Under the pieces are notes generated by a model. The model did not search any database. It worked only from the letters and a program-made list of their open reading frames with translations, and was not told where the DNA came from. The position numbers were made by a program, and so were the translations under genes. A DNA stretch of 64,000 nt from Bacillus sp. ISL-45. GTDB taxonomy: Bacteria; Bacillota; Bacilli; Bacillales; Cytobacillaceae. Below, piece after piece: positions 51,398 to 60,234 of this stretch (within the stretch, counting starts at the first letter, position 1; each line of letters begins with the position of its first letter). The stretch covers positions 310,001-374,000 of the forward strand of contig NZ_JAGGQQ010000008.1 of the NCBI RefSeq assembly GCF_018613195.1, in the 5' to 3' direction.

Positions 51398-51943
51398 ATG
51401 AATACAATTTCAACTATTTTAAAAGAAATGCTGACAGTCTGTATGGATGTGAATTCTGAAGAGTACGATTCCTTCGTTCAACTGCTAAAGGAAGACGGGC
51501 GTTTCTTTTTCACAGGAGAAGGGCGGTCAGGCTTTGTAGCAAAGGCCATCGCCATGAGGCTGATGCACAGCGGAAAGACGGTCTATGTTGTCGGGGAAAC
51601 AACAACTCCGGCAATCCAGGAGAAAGATATTTTAGTGGTACTTTCAGGGTCTGGAAAAACCGCTCAGGCGCTGAATATATCTGAAAGCGCCCGCCGCGCT
51701 GGTGCAGCAGTATTCATGATTACGACAAATGATGAAGCGCTTCAGCTTCCATTCATATCAGGTGGGATGAGAATTCCGGCCGCAACTAAATATCGTTTTG
51801 CGGGTGAACCGGAAACAATCCAGCCGCTTGGAAACCAGTTCGACCAGGCAGCCCATCTTATTATGGATGCAGCAATCATTGACAGCCTGGCAGCAGGAAA
51901 GACGAACGAAGAATTGAGAAAGAAGCATTCCAATCTGGAATAG
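51398..51943 (+). CDS. hxlB: SIS-domain isomerase, 6-phospho-3-hexuloisomerase-like
   Basis: 181 residues, one SIS domain. GEGRSGFVAKAIAMRLMHSG (about 35-54) and VLSGSGKTAQ (about 84-93) are the PHI/HxlB type; PHI converts D-arabino-3-hexulose-6-phosphate to fructose-6-phosphate. The start is ATG 51398 after GGGAGGG; an upstream TTG at 51383 overlaps kdgK. In formaldehyde-detoxifying bacilli hxlB lies beside hxlA; here the hxlA-like gene is 7.5 kb away at the other end of the same operon. A role in isomerising a uronate-derived sugar phosphate is an alternative. Confidence 0.75.
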   Translation: MNTISTILKEMLTVCMDVNSEEYDSFVQLLKEDGRFFFTGEGRSGFVAKAIAMRLMHSGKTVYVVGETTTPAIQEKDILVVLSGSGKTAQALNISESARRAGAAVFMITTNDEALQLPFISGGMRIPAATKYRFAGEPETIQPLGNQFDQAAHLIMDAAIIDSLAAGKTNEELRKKHSNLE

Positions 51944-51955
51944 GGGGGAGAAGGA

Positions 51956-52966
51956 ATGTCAACAGTAACCATTCCGCATCAAGAAGCGAAAGAATTAGCA
52001 GTGAAAAAACTTACCGAGGCCGGACTGAACAAGGAGCATGCAGAGAAAGTAGCAGAAATCCTTGTACACGCGGACCTTCGAAACGTTAACTCACAGGGTG
52101 TTTTGCGCACAGAACATTATGTGAACCGTCTTAATGCCGGGGGAATCAACCCCAACGCGAATATCCAATTCAATAAAACTGGCCCTGTAACAGGCGTAGT
52201 CGACGGTGATGATGGTTTCGGCCATGTGATCGCGGATGTTTCGATGAAACAGGCGATCGATATGGCAAAGGAAAATGGCATCGGGATGGTGACTGCGATC
52301 AACAGCAGCCATTGCGGCGCACTGAGCTACTTTGTCCAGGAAGCTGCTGAGCAAAACCTAATTGGGATCGCAATGACACACACGGATAAAATCGTCGTTC
52401 CGTTTGGCGGCAAGGAAGCTTTCCTCGGGACGAATCCAATCGCCTATGGAGTGCCCGCCAAAACAAGCAAACCGTTTATTCTGGATATGGCGACATCAAA
52501 TGTAGCGCTTGGTAAAATCCTTCAGTACAAAGAAGAAGGCAAGGAGATCCCTCCTGGCTGGGGAGTCGACGGAAACGGGGAAACCGTTACAGATCCAGCC
52601 AAAGTAGTGGCACTTCAAACATTCGGAGGCCCTAAGGGTTACGGGCTGTCAATGATTGTCGATATCTTCTCAGGATTGCTTGCAGGAGCAGCGTTCGGGC
52701 CACATATCTCCAAGATGTACGGCGACCTGGATAAGAAACGCAAGCTTGGCCATTACTTCTGTGCTATCAATCCGGCGTTCTTTACGGATGCCGATGCATT
52801 CCTGGAAAACATGGACCAGATGATGGCTGAAATTCGTCAGGCTCCGCCTGCGCCAGGATTCTCGCAAGTATTCGTTCCAGGCGAGATCGAGCAGATGAAT
52901 GAAGAAAGAAACCTTGAAAATGGCATTACCATTGCTTCTACTGTGCATCAATATTTAACAAAATAA
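51956..52966 (+). CDS. Ldh-family NAD(P)-dependent oxidoreductase
   Basis: 336 residues of the malate/L-sulfolactate/ureidoglycolate/2,3-diketogulonate dehydrogenase family, a fold unlike the classical Rossmann lactate dehydrogenases. Conserved stretches: [19 protein letters not shown] (about 33-51), [12 protein letters not shown] (118-129), [19 protein letters not shown] and [12 protein letters not shown] (223-234). In this operon it could reduce or oxidise a keto-uronate or aldonate; the substrate is not readable. GGGGGGAGAAGG precedes the ATG. Confidence 0.8.
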   Translation: MSTVTIPHQEAKELAVKKLTEAGLNKEHAEKVAEILVHADLRNVNSQGVLRTEHYVNRLNAGGINPNANIQFNKTGPVTGVVDGDDGFGHVIADVSMKQAIDMAKENGIGMVTAINSSHCGALSYFVQEAAEQNLIGIAMTHTDKIVVPFGGKEAFLGTNPIAYGVPAKTSKPFILDMATSNVALGKILQYKEEGKEIPPGWGVDGNGETVTDPAKVVALQTFGGPKGYGLSMIVDIFSGLLAGAAFGPHISKMYGDLDKKRKLGHYFCAINPAFFTDADAFLENMDQMMAEIRQAPPAPGFSQVFVPGEIEQMNEERNLENGITIASTVHQYLTK

Positions 52967-52997
52967 ATCATTGAAAACAAAGGGGAGGAAATTTTTC

Positions 52998-54002
52998 ATG
53001 AAGAAAGCAAAATTTTTATCAGGTATTTTAGCTGCATCACTTCTTTTAACTGCATGTGGATCAGGGGATTCTGAAAAAGCTGGAGGGGAAAGCAAAGGGG
53101 AAGTAATCAAGTGGAAGTTCGGCCACCTGGCTGATGAGAATCACATCTGGCACAAAACAGCGCAAAAGTTCGAGGAGCTTGTTGAGGAAAAAACGGATGG
53201 CAGCATTGATATCACTATCTATCCTAACAACTCCCTTGGCGGAGAAACAGATACCATCAATGCCATCCAATCTGGAACTGCAGATATGGTAATCTCCGGT
53301 GAGACTCTGCAAAACTGGGCACCTAAAGCTGCTTTAATGGCTGTTCCATATGCATTCCGTGATTTAGACCATGTAAAAACAGTGGTAGAAGGAGAAATCG
53401 GTGAGGAAATCGAAGCAGAAATCAATGAAAAAGCTGGTTTAACACCTTTGTACTATCACACTCGCGCACCACGTAACCTTACATCCAACAAAGAAATCAA
53501 GTCACCTGAAGATCTAAAAGGCTTCAGCATGCGTGTACCGAACGTTCCATTGTTCCTGAAAGTATGGGAAGCTGCAGGCGCTAAGCCACAGGTAATGGAC
53601 TTTAATGAAGTGTTTACTGGTCTTCAGCAAGGTGTAATCGATGGTCAGGAAAACCCAGTTGATTTGATTAAGAGTGCTGCATTCTATGAAGTTCAAGACT
53701 ATGTGAACCGTACAGAACATGTATATTCATGGATCTATATCCTGGTTGGAAATAAGCAGTTCGACGGACTGAATGACGAGCAGAAGAAAGCAGTTACTGA
53801 AGCTGCTGCGGAAGCACAAAAATACGGTGCAGAGTTGTATGACAAAGAAATCACTCAAATTGAAAAAGATCTTCAAGAAGAAGGCATGAAGTTTGTAGAT
53901 GTTGATCAGGATGCATTCCGTGAAGCAATGATTCCTGCAATCAAAGCAAACCTTAAGCCGGAACAATTCGAACTTTACGAAAAGATTCTTGACACTAAGT
54001 AA
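52998..54002 (+). CDS. dctP: TRAP transporter solute-binding lipoprotein (DctP family)
   Basis: 334 residues, lipoprotein signal with Cys20 (LLTAC). DctP fold with KWKFGHLADENHIWHKTAQKF and the conserved Arg region AIQSGTADM...YYHTRAPRNLTSNKEIKSPEDLKGFSMRVPNVPLF, then FTGLQQGVIDGQENP. The Arg in MRVP usually binds the carboxylate of the ligand. With the genes around it, a hexuronate ligand is likely. Start ATG 52998 follows AGGGGAGG. Confidence 0.9.
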   Translation: MKKAKFLSGILAASLLLTACGSGDSEKAGGESKGEVIKWKFGHLADENHIWHKTAQKFEELVEEKTDGSIDITIYPNNSLGGETDTINAIQSGTADMVISGETLQNWAPKAALMAVPYAFRDLDHVKTVVEGEIGEEIEAEINEKAGLTPLYYHTRAPRNLTSNKEIKSPEDLKGFSMRVPNVPLFLKVWEAAGAKPQVMDFNEVFTGLQQGVIDGQENPVDLIKSAAFYEVQDYVNRTEHVYSWIYILVGNKQFDGLNDEQKKAVTEAAAEAQKYGAELYDKEITQIEKDLQEEGMKFVDVDQDAFREAMIPAIKANLKPEQFELYEKILDTK

Positions 54003-54009
54003 TCCTGAT

Positions 54010-54045
54010 AAGGCACTGTCCGGCCGCCATAGCCGGCTGTGCCTT
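54010..54045 (+). promoter_or_regulatory. Intercistronic hairpin between dctP and dctQ
   Basis: AAGGCAC...CCGGC pairs with GCCGG...GTGCCTT, a strong stem without a long T run. It probably protects the dctP message and leads to more binding protein than membrane subunit. Confidence 0.65.
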
Positions 54046-54067
54046 TCCTTTAGAAAGGAATGAAACT

Positions 54068-54559
54068 ATGAAAATTCGTAAATGGCTGGATATGCTGCTG
54101 TCTTTTTTAACGGTAGTCAGCTTTGCGGGAGTCATTATAGTCGTGACGATCCAAATCATGTCCAGATACCTTCCTTATAATGCAATCTGGACCGAAGAAC
54201 TGACACGATATTTATTCATTTATGCCATTTGCTTTGGAGCTCCGCTAGCTTTGCTTCGCGGGGAGTTCATTAACGTGGATATGATTCTTGCGAAAATGTC
54301 CCATCATTTCAGGAGATTTTATGAGATAGGGATTTACCTTCTCTTGCTCCTTCTGTTTGCTGTCATGATCATGACAGGGTATGACTTTACGCTGATAGGT
54401 ACTCAAACGTCTGCAACAATGCCATTTACAATGTCGGTAGTCCATGCAGCGATCCTGATCATGTCTGTGCTTCTGGCATTATATTCTATCGTTAAAATTG
54501 TTAGGTTGATTCGTAACCAAGAAGACTTCAAGTCAGACATCGATGGAGGAGAGCTATAA
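54068..54559 (+). CDS. dctQ: TRAP transporter small membrane subunit (DctQ family)
   Basis: 163 residues with four membrane helices (about 10-32, 45-62, 85-108, 125-147). The WTEELTRYLFIYAICFGAPLALLRGEFINVDMI section (about 41-73) is the DctQ family hallmark. It couples the binding protein to the large subunit. It overlaps the next gene by one base. AGAAAGGAATGAAACT precedes the ATG. Confidence 0.9.
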   Translation: MKIRKWLDMLLSFLTVVSFAGVIIVVTIQIMSRYLPYNAIWTEELTRYLFIYAICFGAPLALLRGEFINVDMILAKMSHHFRRFYEIGIYLLLLLLFAVMIMTGYDFTLIGTQTSATMPFTMSVVHAAILIMSVLLALYSIVKIVRLIRNQEDFKSDIDGGEL

Positions 54560-55830
54560 TGGCGGCCATTTTGTTCATTTCATTCATTTTACTTATATTT
54601 TTAGGCGTGCCGGTTGCTTTTAGTCTCGGTTTGTCTTCCTTGTTCTATTTGATTGTTGCGGATATTCCTCTTACCATCATTCCTCAAAAAATGTTTGCGG
54701 GATTGAATTCCTTTGTGTTGCTTTGTATTCCAGGATTTATCCTTGCAGGCAACCTGATGAACGCGGGCGGAATTACAGATCGAATTATCAAGTTTGCCAA
54801 TAACCTTTTCGGACATATCCGCGGCGGATTGGGATTGGCGAATGTTGGCTCTTCTATGGGTTTTGCGGGAATCTCCGGAACTGCACTTGCTGATACAGCA
54901 AGTATCGGTGCCATCCTGATTCCTGCGATGAAAAAGGAAGGATATGGAGCAGGGTTTTCGGCGGCAGTTACCGCTTCTTCATCCACAGTTGGCCCGATCA
55001 TCCCTCCGTCCCTGCCGATGATTATTGTCGGTACACTGGCATCCGTTTCTATTGGTGACTTATTTTTAGCAGGGGCCCTTCCAGGACTGATGCTTGGAAT
55101 CGGGTTGATGATCCCAACTTATATCATTTCTGTTAAGCGCAACTATCCAAAAGGGGAAAGAAAATCTCTAAAAGTGATTTTCCAGAGCTTCATGGGTTCC
55201 TTCTGGGCGTTATTCATGACGATCATCATTTTATGGGGTATTCTTGGCGGTTACTTTACACCAACTGAAGCTTCCATTATTGCTGTATTATATGCACTTG
55301 TTATCGGGATTTTCGTCTACAAGGAATTGCCGATTAAAAAGATTCCTGGCATCATGTTATCTTCCATGACAACTACTGCTTCCATTATGCTGCTCGTAGG
55401 GTTTGCGAACCTGTTTGGCTGGATCATGGTCAGTGAACAAATTCCTCAGATGGTTGCAGATGTGATCCTAGGAATCTCTGAAAATCCTATTGTCGTAATC
55501 TTACTGATCAACCTTCTGCTTTTGTTCGTTGGAACGTTCATGGAAACGATCGCAGCGCTTGTCATTTTGTTCCCTGTATTGATGCCTGTTGCTGCCCAGG
55601 TAGGAATGGATCCAGTCCAGTTCGGCGTCATGATGGTTCTAAACCTGGTGATCGGTCTGGTTACTCCTCCAGTAGGAGTGTGTCTGTTTGTAGCATCCCA
55701 GATTGGAAAAGTTCCAATCGGAAAGGCAGCAAGAGAGCTTGTACCATTCATCGGAGTAAGCCTTGCTATCTTGATGCTGGTGGCATTTGTCCCACAGGTA
55801 TCACTGTATTTACCAAGTTTATTTGAATAG
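54559..55830 (+). CDS. dctM: TRAP transporter large membrane subunit (DctM family)
   Basis: 423 residues, about twelve membrane helices. Family motifs: GIPAF-like IPGFILAGNLMNAGGI (about 54-69), FAGISGTALADTASIGAILIPAM (about 101-123), SSTVGPIIPPSLPMII (about 139-154) and the mirror NLVIGLVTPPVGVCLF (about 361-376). Sodium-driven uptake of the ligand captured by DctP. ATG overlaps the dctQ stop (TAATG). Confidence 0.93.
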   Translation: MAAILFISFILLIFLGVPVAFSLGLSSLFYLIVADIPLTIIPQKMFAGLNSFVLLCIPGFILAGNLMNAGGITDRIIKFANNLFGHIRGGLGLANVGSSMGFAGISGTALADTASIGAILIPAMKKEGYGAGFSAAVTASSSTVGPIIPPSLPMIIVGTLASVSIGDLFLAGALPGLMLGIGLMIPTYIISVKRNYPKGERKSLKVIFQSFMGSFWALFMTIIILWGILGGYFTPTEASIIAVLYALVIGIFVYKELPIKKIPGIMLSSMTTTASIMLLVGFANLFGWIMVSEQIPQMVADVILGISENPIVVILLINLLLLFVGTFMETIAALVILFPVLMPVAAQVGMDPVQFGVMMVLNLVIGLVTPPVGVCLFVASQIGKVPIGKAARELVPFIGVSLAILMLVAFVPQVSLYLPSLFE

Positions 55831-55842
55831 GTGGTTTTAAAG

Positions 55843-56862
55843 ATGAAGGCAGTACAAATTCCTCGAGCGATGGAGCTCGTAATTCAAGATTTAGAACAGC
55901 CCACAATTAAAAAACCCGAAGATGTTCTTGTAAAAGTGAAGCGGGTTGGTATTTGCGGATCTGATATGCATATCTACCATGGCACGAATCCACTTGCTAC
56001 TTATCCAAGAATTCCCGGCCATGAGGTTGCCGGGGAAGTGGTCGAAGTGGGATCTGCTGTAGTAAATGTAAAACCGGGGGATCATGTTGTTGTCGAGCCG
56101 ATCCGCTACTGCGGGGAGTGCTATGCATGCCGCAAAGGACGCCCGAATGTGTGTAAATCATTGTCCGTTTTTGGTGTTCACGAAGATGGCGGAATGCGCG
56201 AATCCTTTGTACTGCCTGAAAAGCAGCTTCACGTAGTCGATCCATCCCTTGATTGGGATGAAGCTGTTTTAGCAGAGCCATTCACGATTGGGGCCCAGGC
56301 TGTTTGGCGAGGCGGGGTAGAAGAAGGAGATACGGTATTAATTCAGGGCTCAGGCCCGATTGGAATCTGTATTTTAAAAATGGCAAAGCTTCAAGGTGCA
56401 AATGTGATCATGACAGATCTCGAAGAGGAGAGATTGGCCTTCGCGAAAGAAAATGGCGCTGATGTAGTTATCAATGCTCGTGAAGTATCTGTTGAAGAAA
56501 AGGTGATGGAGCTTACGGATGGTGAGGGTCCTAATGTCGTGATTGATGCAGTTTGCCTTCCTTCGACAGTCGAGTTGGGTGTGAACATTGTCTCTCCAGC
56601 AGGAACAGTTGTGGTGCTCGGCTTTGACGAACGACCATCCCAGATTCCTCAGCTTCCGATTACGAAAAAAGAAGTAACGATTGTTGGTTCCCGTTTGCAG
56701 ACAAACCAGTTCGGAAAAGTGGTCTCATTGCTCAAAGAAAGAAAATTGAAGGGGAACGGATTTATTACACATCAGTTTCCACTTGAGAAAGTGAAAGAAG
56801 CTTTCACATTTGTAGAAGAGAATCCGGGTGAAGTACGAAAAGCAGTTATTGTTTTTGAATAG
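55843..56862 (+). CDS. Zinc-dependent medium-chain alcohol/polyol dehydrogenase
   Basis: 339 residues. Catalytic zinc ligands C38 (GICGSD), H60 and E61 (GHEVAG); structural zinc Cys at 90, 93, 96 and 104; Rossmann motif GSGPIG (about 168-173). It resembles sorbitol, L-idonate, threonine and L-galactonate dehydrogenases; the position in a uronate operon favours an aldonate/keto-uronate oxidoreductase. AGGTGG is 9 bases before ATG 55843; an in-frame GTG at 55831 overlaps it. Confidence 0.82.
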   Translation: MKAVQIPRAMELVIQDLEQPTIKKPEDVLVKVKRVGICGSDMHIYHGTNPLATYPRIPGHEVAGEVVEVGSAVVNVKPGDHVVVEPIRYCGECYACRKGRPNVCKSLSVFGVHEDGGMRESFVLPEKQLHVVDPSLDWDEAVLAEPFTIGAQAVWRGGVEEGDTVLIQGSGPIGICILKMAKLQGANVIMTDLEEERLAFAKENGADVVINAREVSVEEKVMELTDGEGPNVVIDAVCLPSTVELGVNIVSPAGTVVVLGFDERPSQIPQLPITKKEVTIVGSRLQTNQFGKVVSLLKERKLKGNGFITHQFPLEKVKEAFTFVEENPGEVRKAVIVFE

Positions 56863-56873
56863 GGAGCGATTGG

Positions 56874-57509
56874 ATGAATTTGAAAATAGAAGCATTAAAG
56901 CAATTGGCTGAATCTAAAGTTGTCGCTGTTGTCCGCGGGGGTACGGCTGAAGAAGCGGTTCAAATTTCCGAGGCGGCAATTGAAGGTGGCTTCCGGGCAA
57001 TTGAACTTACCTATACAACACCGGACGTGGCAAAGGTGTTCGAAGCACTCGCAGGAAAGGATGCTATTTTAGGGGCAGGAACGGTCCTGGACCCGGAAAC
57101 AGCACGCCATGCCATTTTAAGCGGAGCAAAATTCGTGGTCAGCCCGAATTTCAACAAAGAAATCGCTGTATTGTGCAACCGGTACTCTATTGCCTATCTG
57201 CCAGGCTGCATGACTATTACCGAAATCGTTACGGCGATTGAAAGCGGCTGTGACATCGTGAAGCTGTTCCCGGCAAACCGTTTTGACCCATCTTTCATTG
57301 GAGCGGTCAACGGGCCTCTTCCTCAGGTTCGTATCATGCCAACGGGCGGTGTCAACCTTGATAATGTTAAGGATTGGCTGGGAGCTGGCGCAGTCGCAGC
57401 CGGAATTGGCAGTGACCTGAACAAGGCATACCGTTCAGCGGGAAAAGAAGCTGTCACGGAGCTCTGCCATAAGTATATTGAAGCAGTAACTGGAGGGGAT
57501 GCATCATGA
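56874..57509 (+). CDS. eda: KDPG / 4-hydroxy-2-oxoglutarate aldolase
   Basis: Splits 2-keto-3-deoxy-6-phosphogluconate to pyruvate and glyceraldehyde-3-phosphate. 211 residues, class I aldolase barrel: VVAVVRGG (16-23), FRAIELTYTTP with catalytic Glu (about 39-49), GAGTVLD, SPNFNKEI, YLPGCMTITEI and DIVKLFPANRF, whose Lys forms the Schiff base. Its stop overlaps the uxuA start (ATGA). Confidence 0.93.
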   Translation: MNLKIEALKQLAESKVVAVVRGGTAEEAVQISEAAIEGGFRAIELTYTTPDVAKVFEALAGKDAILGAGTVLDPETARHAILSGAKFVVSPNFNKEIAVLCNRYSIAYLPGCMTITEIVTAIESGCDIVKLFPANRFDPSFIGAVNGPLPQVRIMPTGGVNLDNVKDWLGAGAVAAGIGSDLNKAYRSAGKEAVTELCHKYIEAVTGGDAS

Positions 57510-58567
57510 ATATAACATTTCGCTGGTATGGCCGTGATAATGATACGGTCACTCTCGATCATATAAAACAAATTCCCGATGTAAAAGGCATCGTATGGGC
57601 TCTGCACCAAAAGCCGGTCGGTGAAGTTTGGGAAAAAGAAGAAGTCAAGGCGGAAATGGATTATATTCAATCGTTTGGTTTCCATGGCGATGTGGTTGAA
57701 AGTGTCAATATCCATGAAGCGATTAAACTTGCGAATGAAGACCGTGACCGCTATATCGAAAATTACAAGCAGACAATCAGGAATCTGGGGGAAGTTGGCG
57801 TCAAGGTCATTTGCTACAATTTCATGCCGATCTTTGATTGGACGCGTACCGAAATGTTCAAGGAGCTTCCTGATGGCTCGACTGCTTTATTTTTCGAAAA
57901 AGCGAAAGTGGAAAACCAGGATCCTCAGGAGTTGATCGATACCGTTTCTTCAGCATCTGATTTAACACTTCCAGGCTGGGAGCCGGAAAAAATGGCGCGG
58001 ATCAAGGAATTATTTGCGGCGTATGAAAATGTTACAGAGGAAGACCTCTGGGAAAACCTTGGCTATTTCCTGAATGAAATCCTTCCGGTTGCTGAGGAGG
58101 CTGGAATCAAAATGGCCATCCACCCGGATGATCCGCCCTGGACTATTTTTGGACTGCCGCGCATCATGACTGGAAGAGAGAGTCTGCGGAGACTTCTATC
58201 AGTCTCTGATTCTCCATCAAACGGGATTACCTTCTGTACAGGTTCACTCGGGGCCAGTCCTAAGAATGATATGGTCGCACTTGCCGCAGAGTTTGCACAT
58301 AATTCACCGTTTGCGCACATACGGAATGTGAAAATCTTTGAAAATGGCGACTTTATTGAAACATCCCATTTAACAACAGATGGTTCCATCAATATCAAAG
58401 GGGTAGTGAAAGAGCTATCTGATATCCAGTACGATGGATATGTCCGTCCGGACCACGGCAGACACCTTTGGGGCGAGGTCTGCAGGCCGGGTTATGGTCT
58501 ATACGACAGGGCGCTTGGCATCATGTATCTTCATGGGTTATGGGATGCATACCAGGCTACAAAATAG
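57506..58567 (+). CDS. uxuA: Mannonate dehydratase
   Basis: Converts D-mannonate to 2-keto-3-deoxygluconate. 353 residues, full length; begins MNITFRWYGRDNDTVTL, and contains the metal-site motifs MAIHPDDPPWTIFGLPRI (about 206-223), TFCTGSLGASPKNDM (about 242-256), IRNVK and VRPDHGRHLWGE (about 313-324). Translation coupled to eda. A mannonate step marks the glucuronate (not galacturonate/altronate) branch. Confidence 0.95.
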   Translation: MNITFRWYGRDNDTVTLDHIKQIPDVKGIVWALHQKPVGEVWEKEEVKAEMDYIQSFGFHGDVVESVNIHEAIKLANEDRDRYIENYKQTIRNLGEVGVKVICYNFMPIFDWTRTEMFKELPDGSTALFFEKAKVENQDPQELIDTVSSASDLTLPGWEPEKMARIKELFAAYENVTEEDLWENLGYFLNEILPVAEEAGIKMAIHPDDPPWTIFGLPRIMTGRESLRRLLSVSDSPSNGITFCTGSLGASPKNDMVALAAEFAHNSPFAHIRNVKIFENGDFIETSHLTTDGSINIKGVVKELSDIQYDGYVRPDHGRHLWGEVCRPGYGLYDRALGIMYLHGLWDAYQATK

Positions 58568-58578
58568 GAGGGAATAGG

Positions 58579-59415
58579 ATGTTTCCAATCCATGAAAACT
58601 TGAAAGGTAAAACCTCGGTGATTACCGGAGGAAGCGGAGTGCTTTGCTCCGAAATGGCAATGGAGCTGTCAAGACATGGCGTGAATGTGGCGATCCTGAA
58701 CCGTACAGAGGAAAAAGGGGCAGCCATCGCGAACAAAATAAACTCAGCTGGCGGCTCAGCAATCGCTGTTGCTGCAGATGTGCTTGACGAGAAGTCACTT
58801 GAAGCGGCAAAAGCTACCGTTGTCGAGGCGTTTGGACGTGTGGATATCTTGATCAATGGAGCAGGCGGAAATCATCCTGACGCGATTACAGCAGTGGAGA
58901 CATATGAAGAAGAATCAACAGAAACATCCTTTTTTGATATGGATGCCCGCGGGTTCTCCAAGGTTTTTGACACTAATTTCATCGGAACTTTTTTAACGTG
59001 CCAGGTGTTTGGCAAGGAACTTCTGAAGCAGGAGGCTCCTGTCATCATCAATGTTTCATCGATGAGCGCTTATTCACCGATGACAAAAGTTCCTGCATAT
59101 AGCGCGGCTAAATCGGCGATCAATAACTTCACTATGTGGATGGCGGTCCATTTTGCCGAGACAGGACTGCGTGTCAATGCCATTGCGCCAGGATTCTTCC
59201 TGACTGCGCAAAACCGCAACTTGCTGCTGAATGAAGATGGAACGCATACAGACCGCTCCAAGAAGATCATTGCGCATACGCCAATGAAGCGCTTCGGACA
59301 GCCGAAGGACTTGTTAGGTGCATTACTGTGGCTGACAGATGAAGAGTACTCCGGATTTGTGACCGGTGTTACCGTGCCGGTCGATGGCGGATTCATGGCT
59401 TATTCAGGGGTTTAA
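58579..59415 (+). CDS. SDR-family D-mannonate oxidoreductase (fructuronate reductase-like)
   Basis: 278 residues of the short-chain dehydrogenase fold: TGGSGVLCSEMA (about 16-27) as nucleotide-binding loop, NGAGGNHP, NVSSMSAYSP with catalytic Ser, and YSAAK (Tyr/Lys). It resembles B. subtilis YjmF/UxuB-type SDR mannonate dehydrogenases rather than the long-chain UxuB of E. coli. It would reduce D-fructuronate to D-mannonate for UxuA. Start ATG 58579 follows GGAGGGAATAGG, 11 bases after uxuA. Confidence 0.85.
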   Translation: MFPIHENLKGKTSVITGGSGVLCSEMAMELSRHGVNVAILNRTEEKGAAIANKINSAGGSAIAVAADVLDEKSLEAAKATVVEAFGRVDILINGAGGNHPDAITAVETYEEESTETSFFDMDARGFSKVFDTNFIGTFLTCQVFGKELLKQEAPVIINVSSMSAYSPMTKVPAYSAAKSAINNFTMWMAVHFAETGLRVNAIAPGFFLTAQNRNLLLNEDGTHTDRSKKIIAHTPMKRFGQPKDLLGALLWLTDEEYSGFVTGVTVPVDGGFMAYSGV

Positions 59416-59435
59416 GTTAATAATGATTTTTCACA

Positions 59436-59472
59436 ACATCCACAGAGCAACTTCTGTGGGTGTTTGCTTTTT
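59436..59472 (+). terminator. Terminator-like hairpin before the hxlA-like gene
   Basis: ACATCCACAGA / TCTGTGGGTGT with a 6-base loop then TTGCTTTTT. Some transcripts probably stop here, so the last gene may be expressed less or separately. Confidence 0.75.
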
Positions 59473-59489
59473 AAAGGGAGGGAACAGCA

Positions 59490-60107
59490 TTGAAAATTCA
59501 GCTTGCACTTGATCGGCTTACAAGGGAACAGTGCTTTTCTATTTTGGAAGAAACGTATGACTACATTGATTGGATAGAGATAGGCACTGGTGTCATCAAA
59601 GAATTTGGGATGGCAATTGTTCGAGAGATTAGAGAGACCTATCATCATAAAATGATTGTCGCCGATATGAAAACATGTGATGCGGGGCGGCATGAAGCAA
59701 AGCAGGCTTTTGAAGCAGGTGCAGATATTATCACGGTAATGGCATTTTCACATAACAACACAATCGCGGAGACACTAGAGACAGCTCAGCTTTTTGAAAA
59801 AAGGGTCATGATCGATTTACTTAGTGTCCAAACCAGGGAACGAGTCGAAGAACTTCATGAACTTGGAGTCAACTTGTTTTGTCTCCATATAGGAAAGGAC
59901 ATGCAGCAGGAGGGTGTATTGGCAGACCGTTCACTATACCAACTGATTGAGGGACTTGAAAATGTCGAAGTGGCAATAGCAGGGGGTATATCGGAGAAGA
60001 CAATTGGAGGGCTCCAAGCCTTAGATATTGCTATTGTGGGAAGCGCAATTACAGGAAGCAGCAATCCAAGAGAAACAAGCAAGGCAATTAAAAGACAAGC
60101 AGGATAG
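59490..60107 (+). CDS. hxlA: 3-hexulose-6-phosphate synthase / 3-keto-L-gulonate-6-P decarboxylase family protein
   Basis: 205 residues, OMP-decarboxylase-type barrel: QLALDRLT (3-10), IEIGTGVIKEFG (about 29-40), VADMKTCDAGRHEA (about 57-70) with the D-x-K-x-x-D core, FEAGADIITV, LHIGKD and VAIAGGIS. HPS joins formaldehyde and ribulose-5-phosphate; the relative KGPDC decarboxylates 3-keto-L-gulonate-6-phosphate. KTCDAG is nearer HPS. The SIS gene in the same operon is the natural partner for HPS. The start is TTG 59490, 6 bases after AAAGGGAGGG. A hairpin separates it from the preceding gene. Confidence 0.75.
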   Translation: MKIQLALDRLTREQCFSILEETYDYIDWIEIGTGVIKEFGMAIVREIRETYHHKMIVADMKTCDAGRHEAKQAFEAGADIITVMAFSHNNTIAETLETAQLFEKRVMIDLLSVQTRERVEELHELGVNLFCLHIGKDMQQEGVLADRSLYQLIEGLENVEVAIAGGISEKTIGGLQALDIAIVGSAITGSSNPRETSKAIKRQAG

Positions 60108-60126
60108 TATTTTAAGAGGAAAAATG

Positions 60127-60165
60127 AGCCCAGTAACAGAATGATTTTGTTGCTGGGCTTATTTG
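60127..60165 (+). terminator. Rho-independent terminator of the uronate operon
   Basis: AGCCCAGTAACA / TGTTGCTGGGCT stem, then TATTTGTATTTTT. Confidence 0.88.
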
Positions 60166-60234
60166 TATTTTTGAATTCACTCTCGACCGAAGGGATGTAA
60201 AACATTTAGCTTAAACTAATGTTATTCTCTGGCA

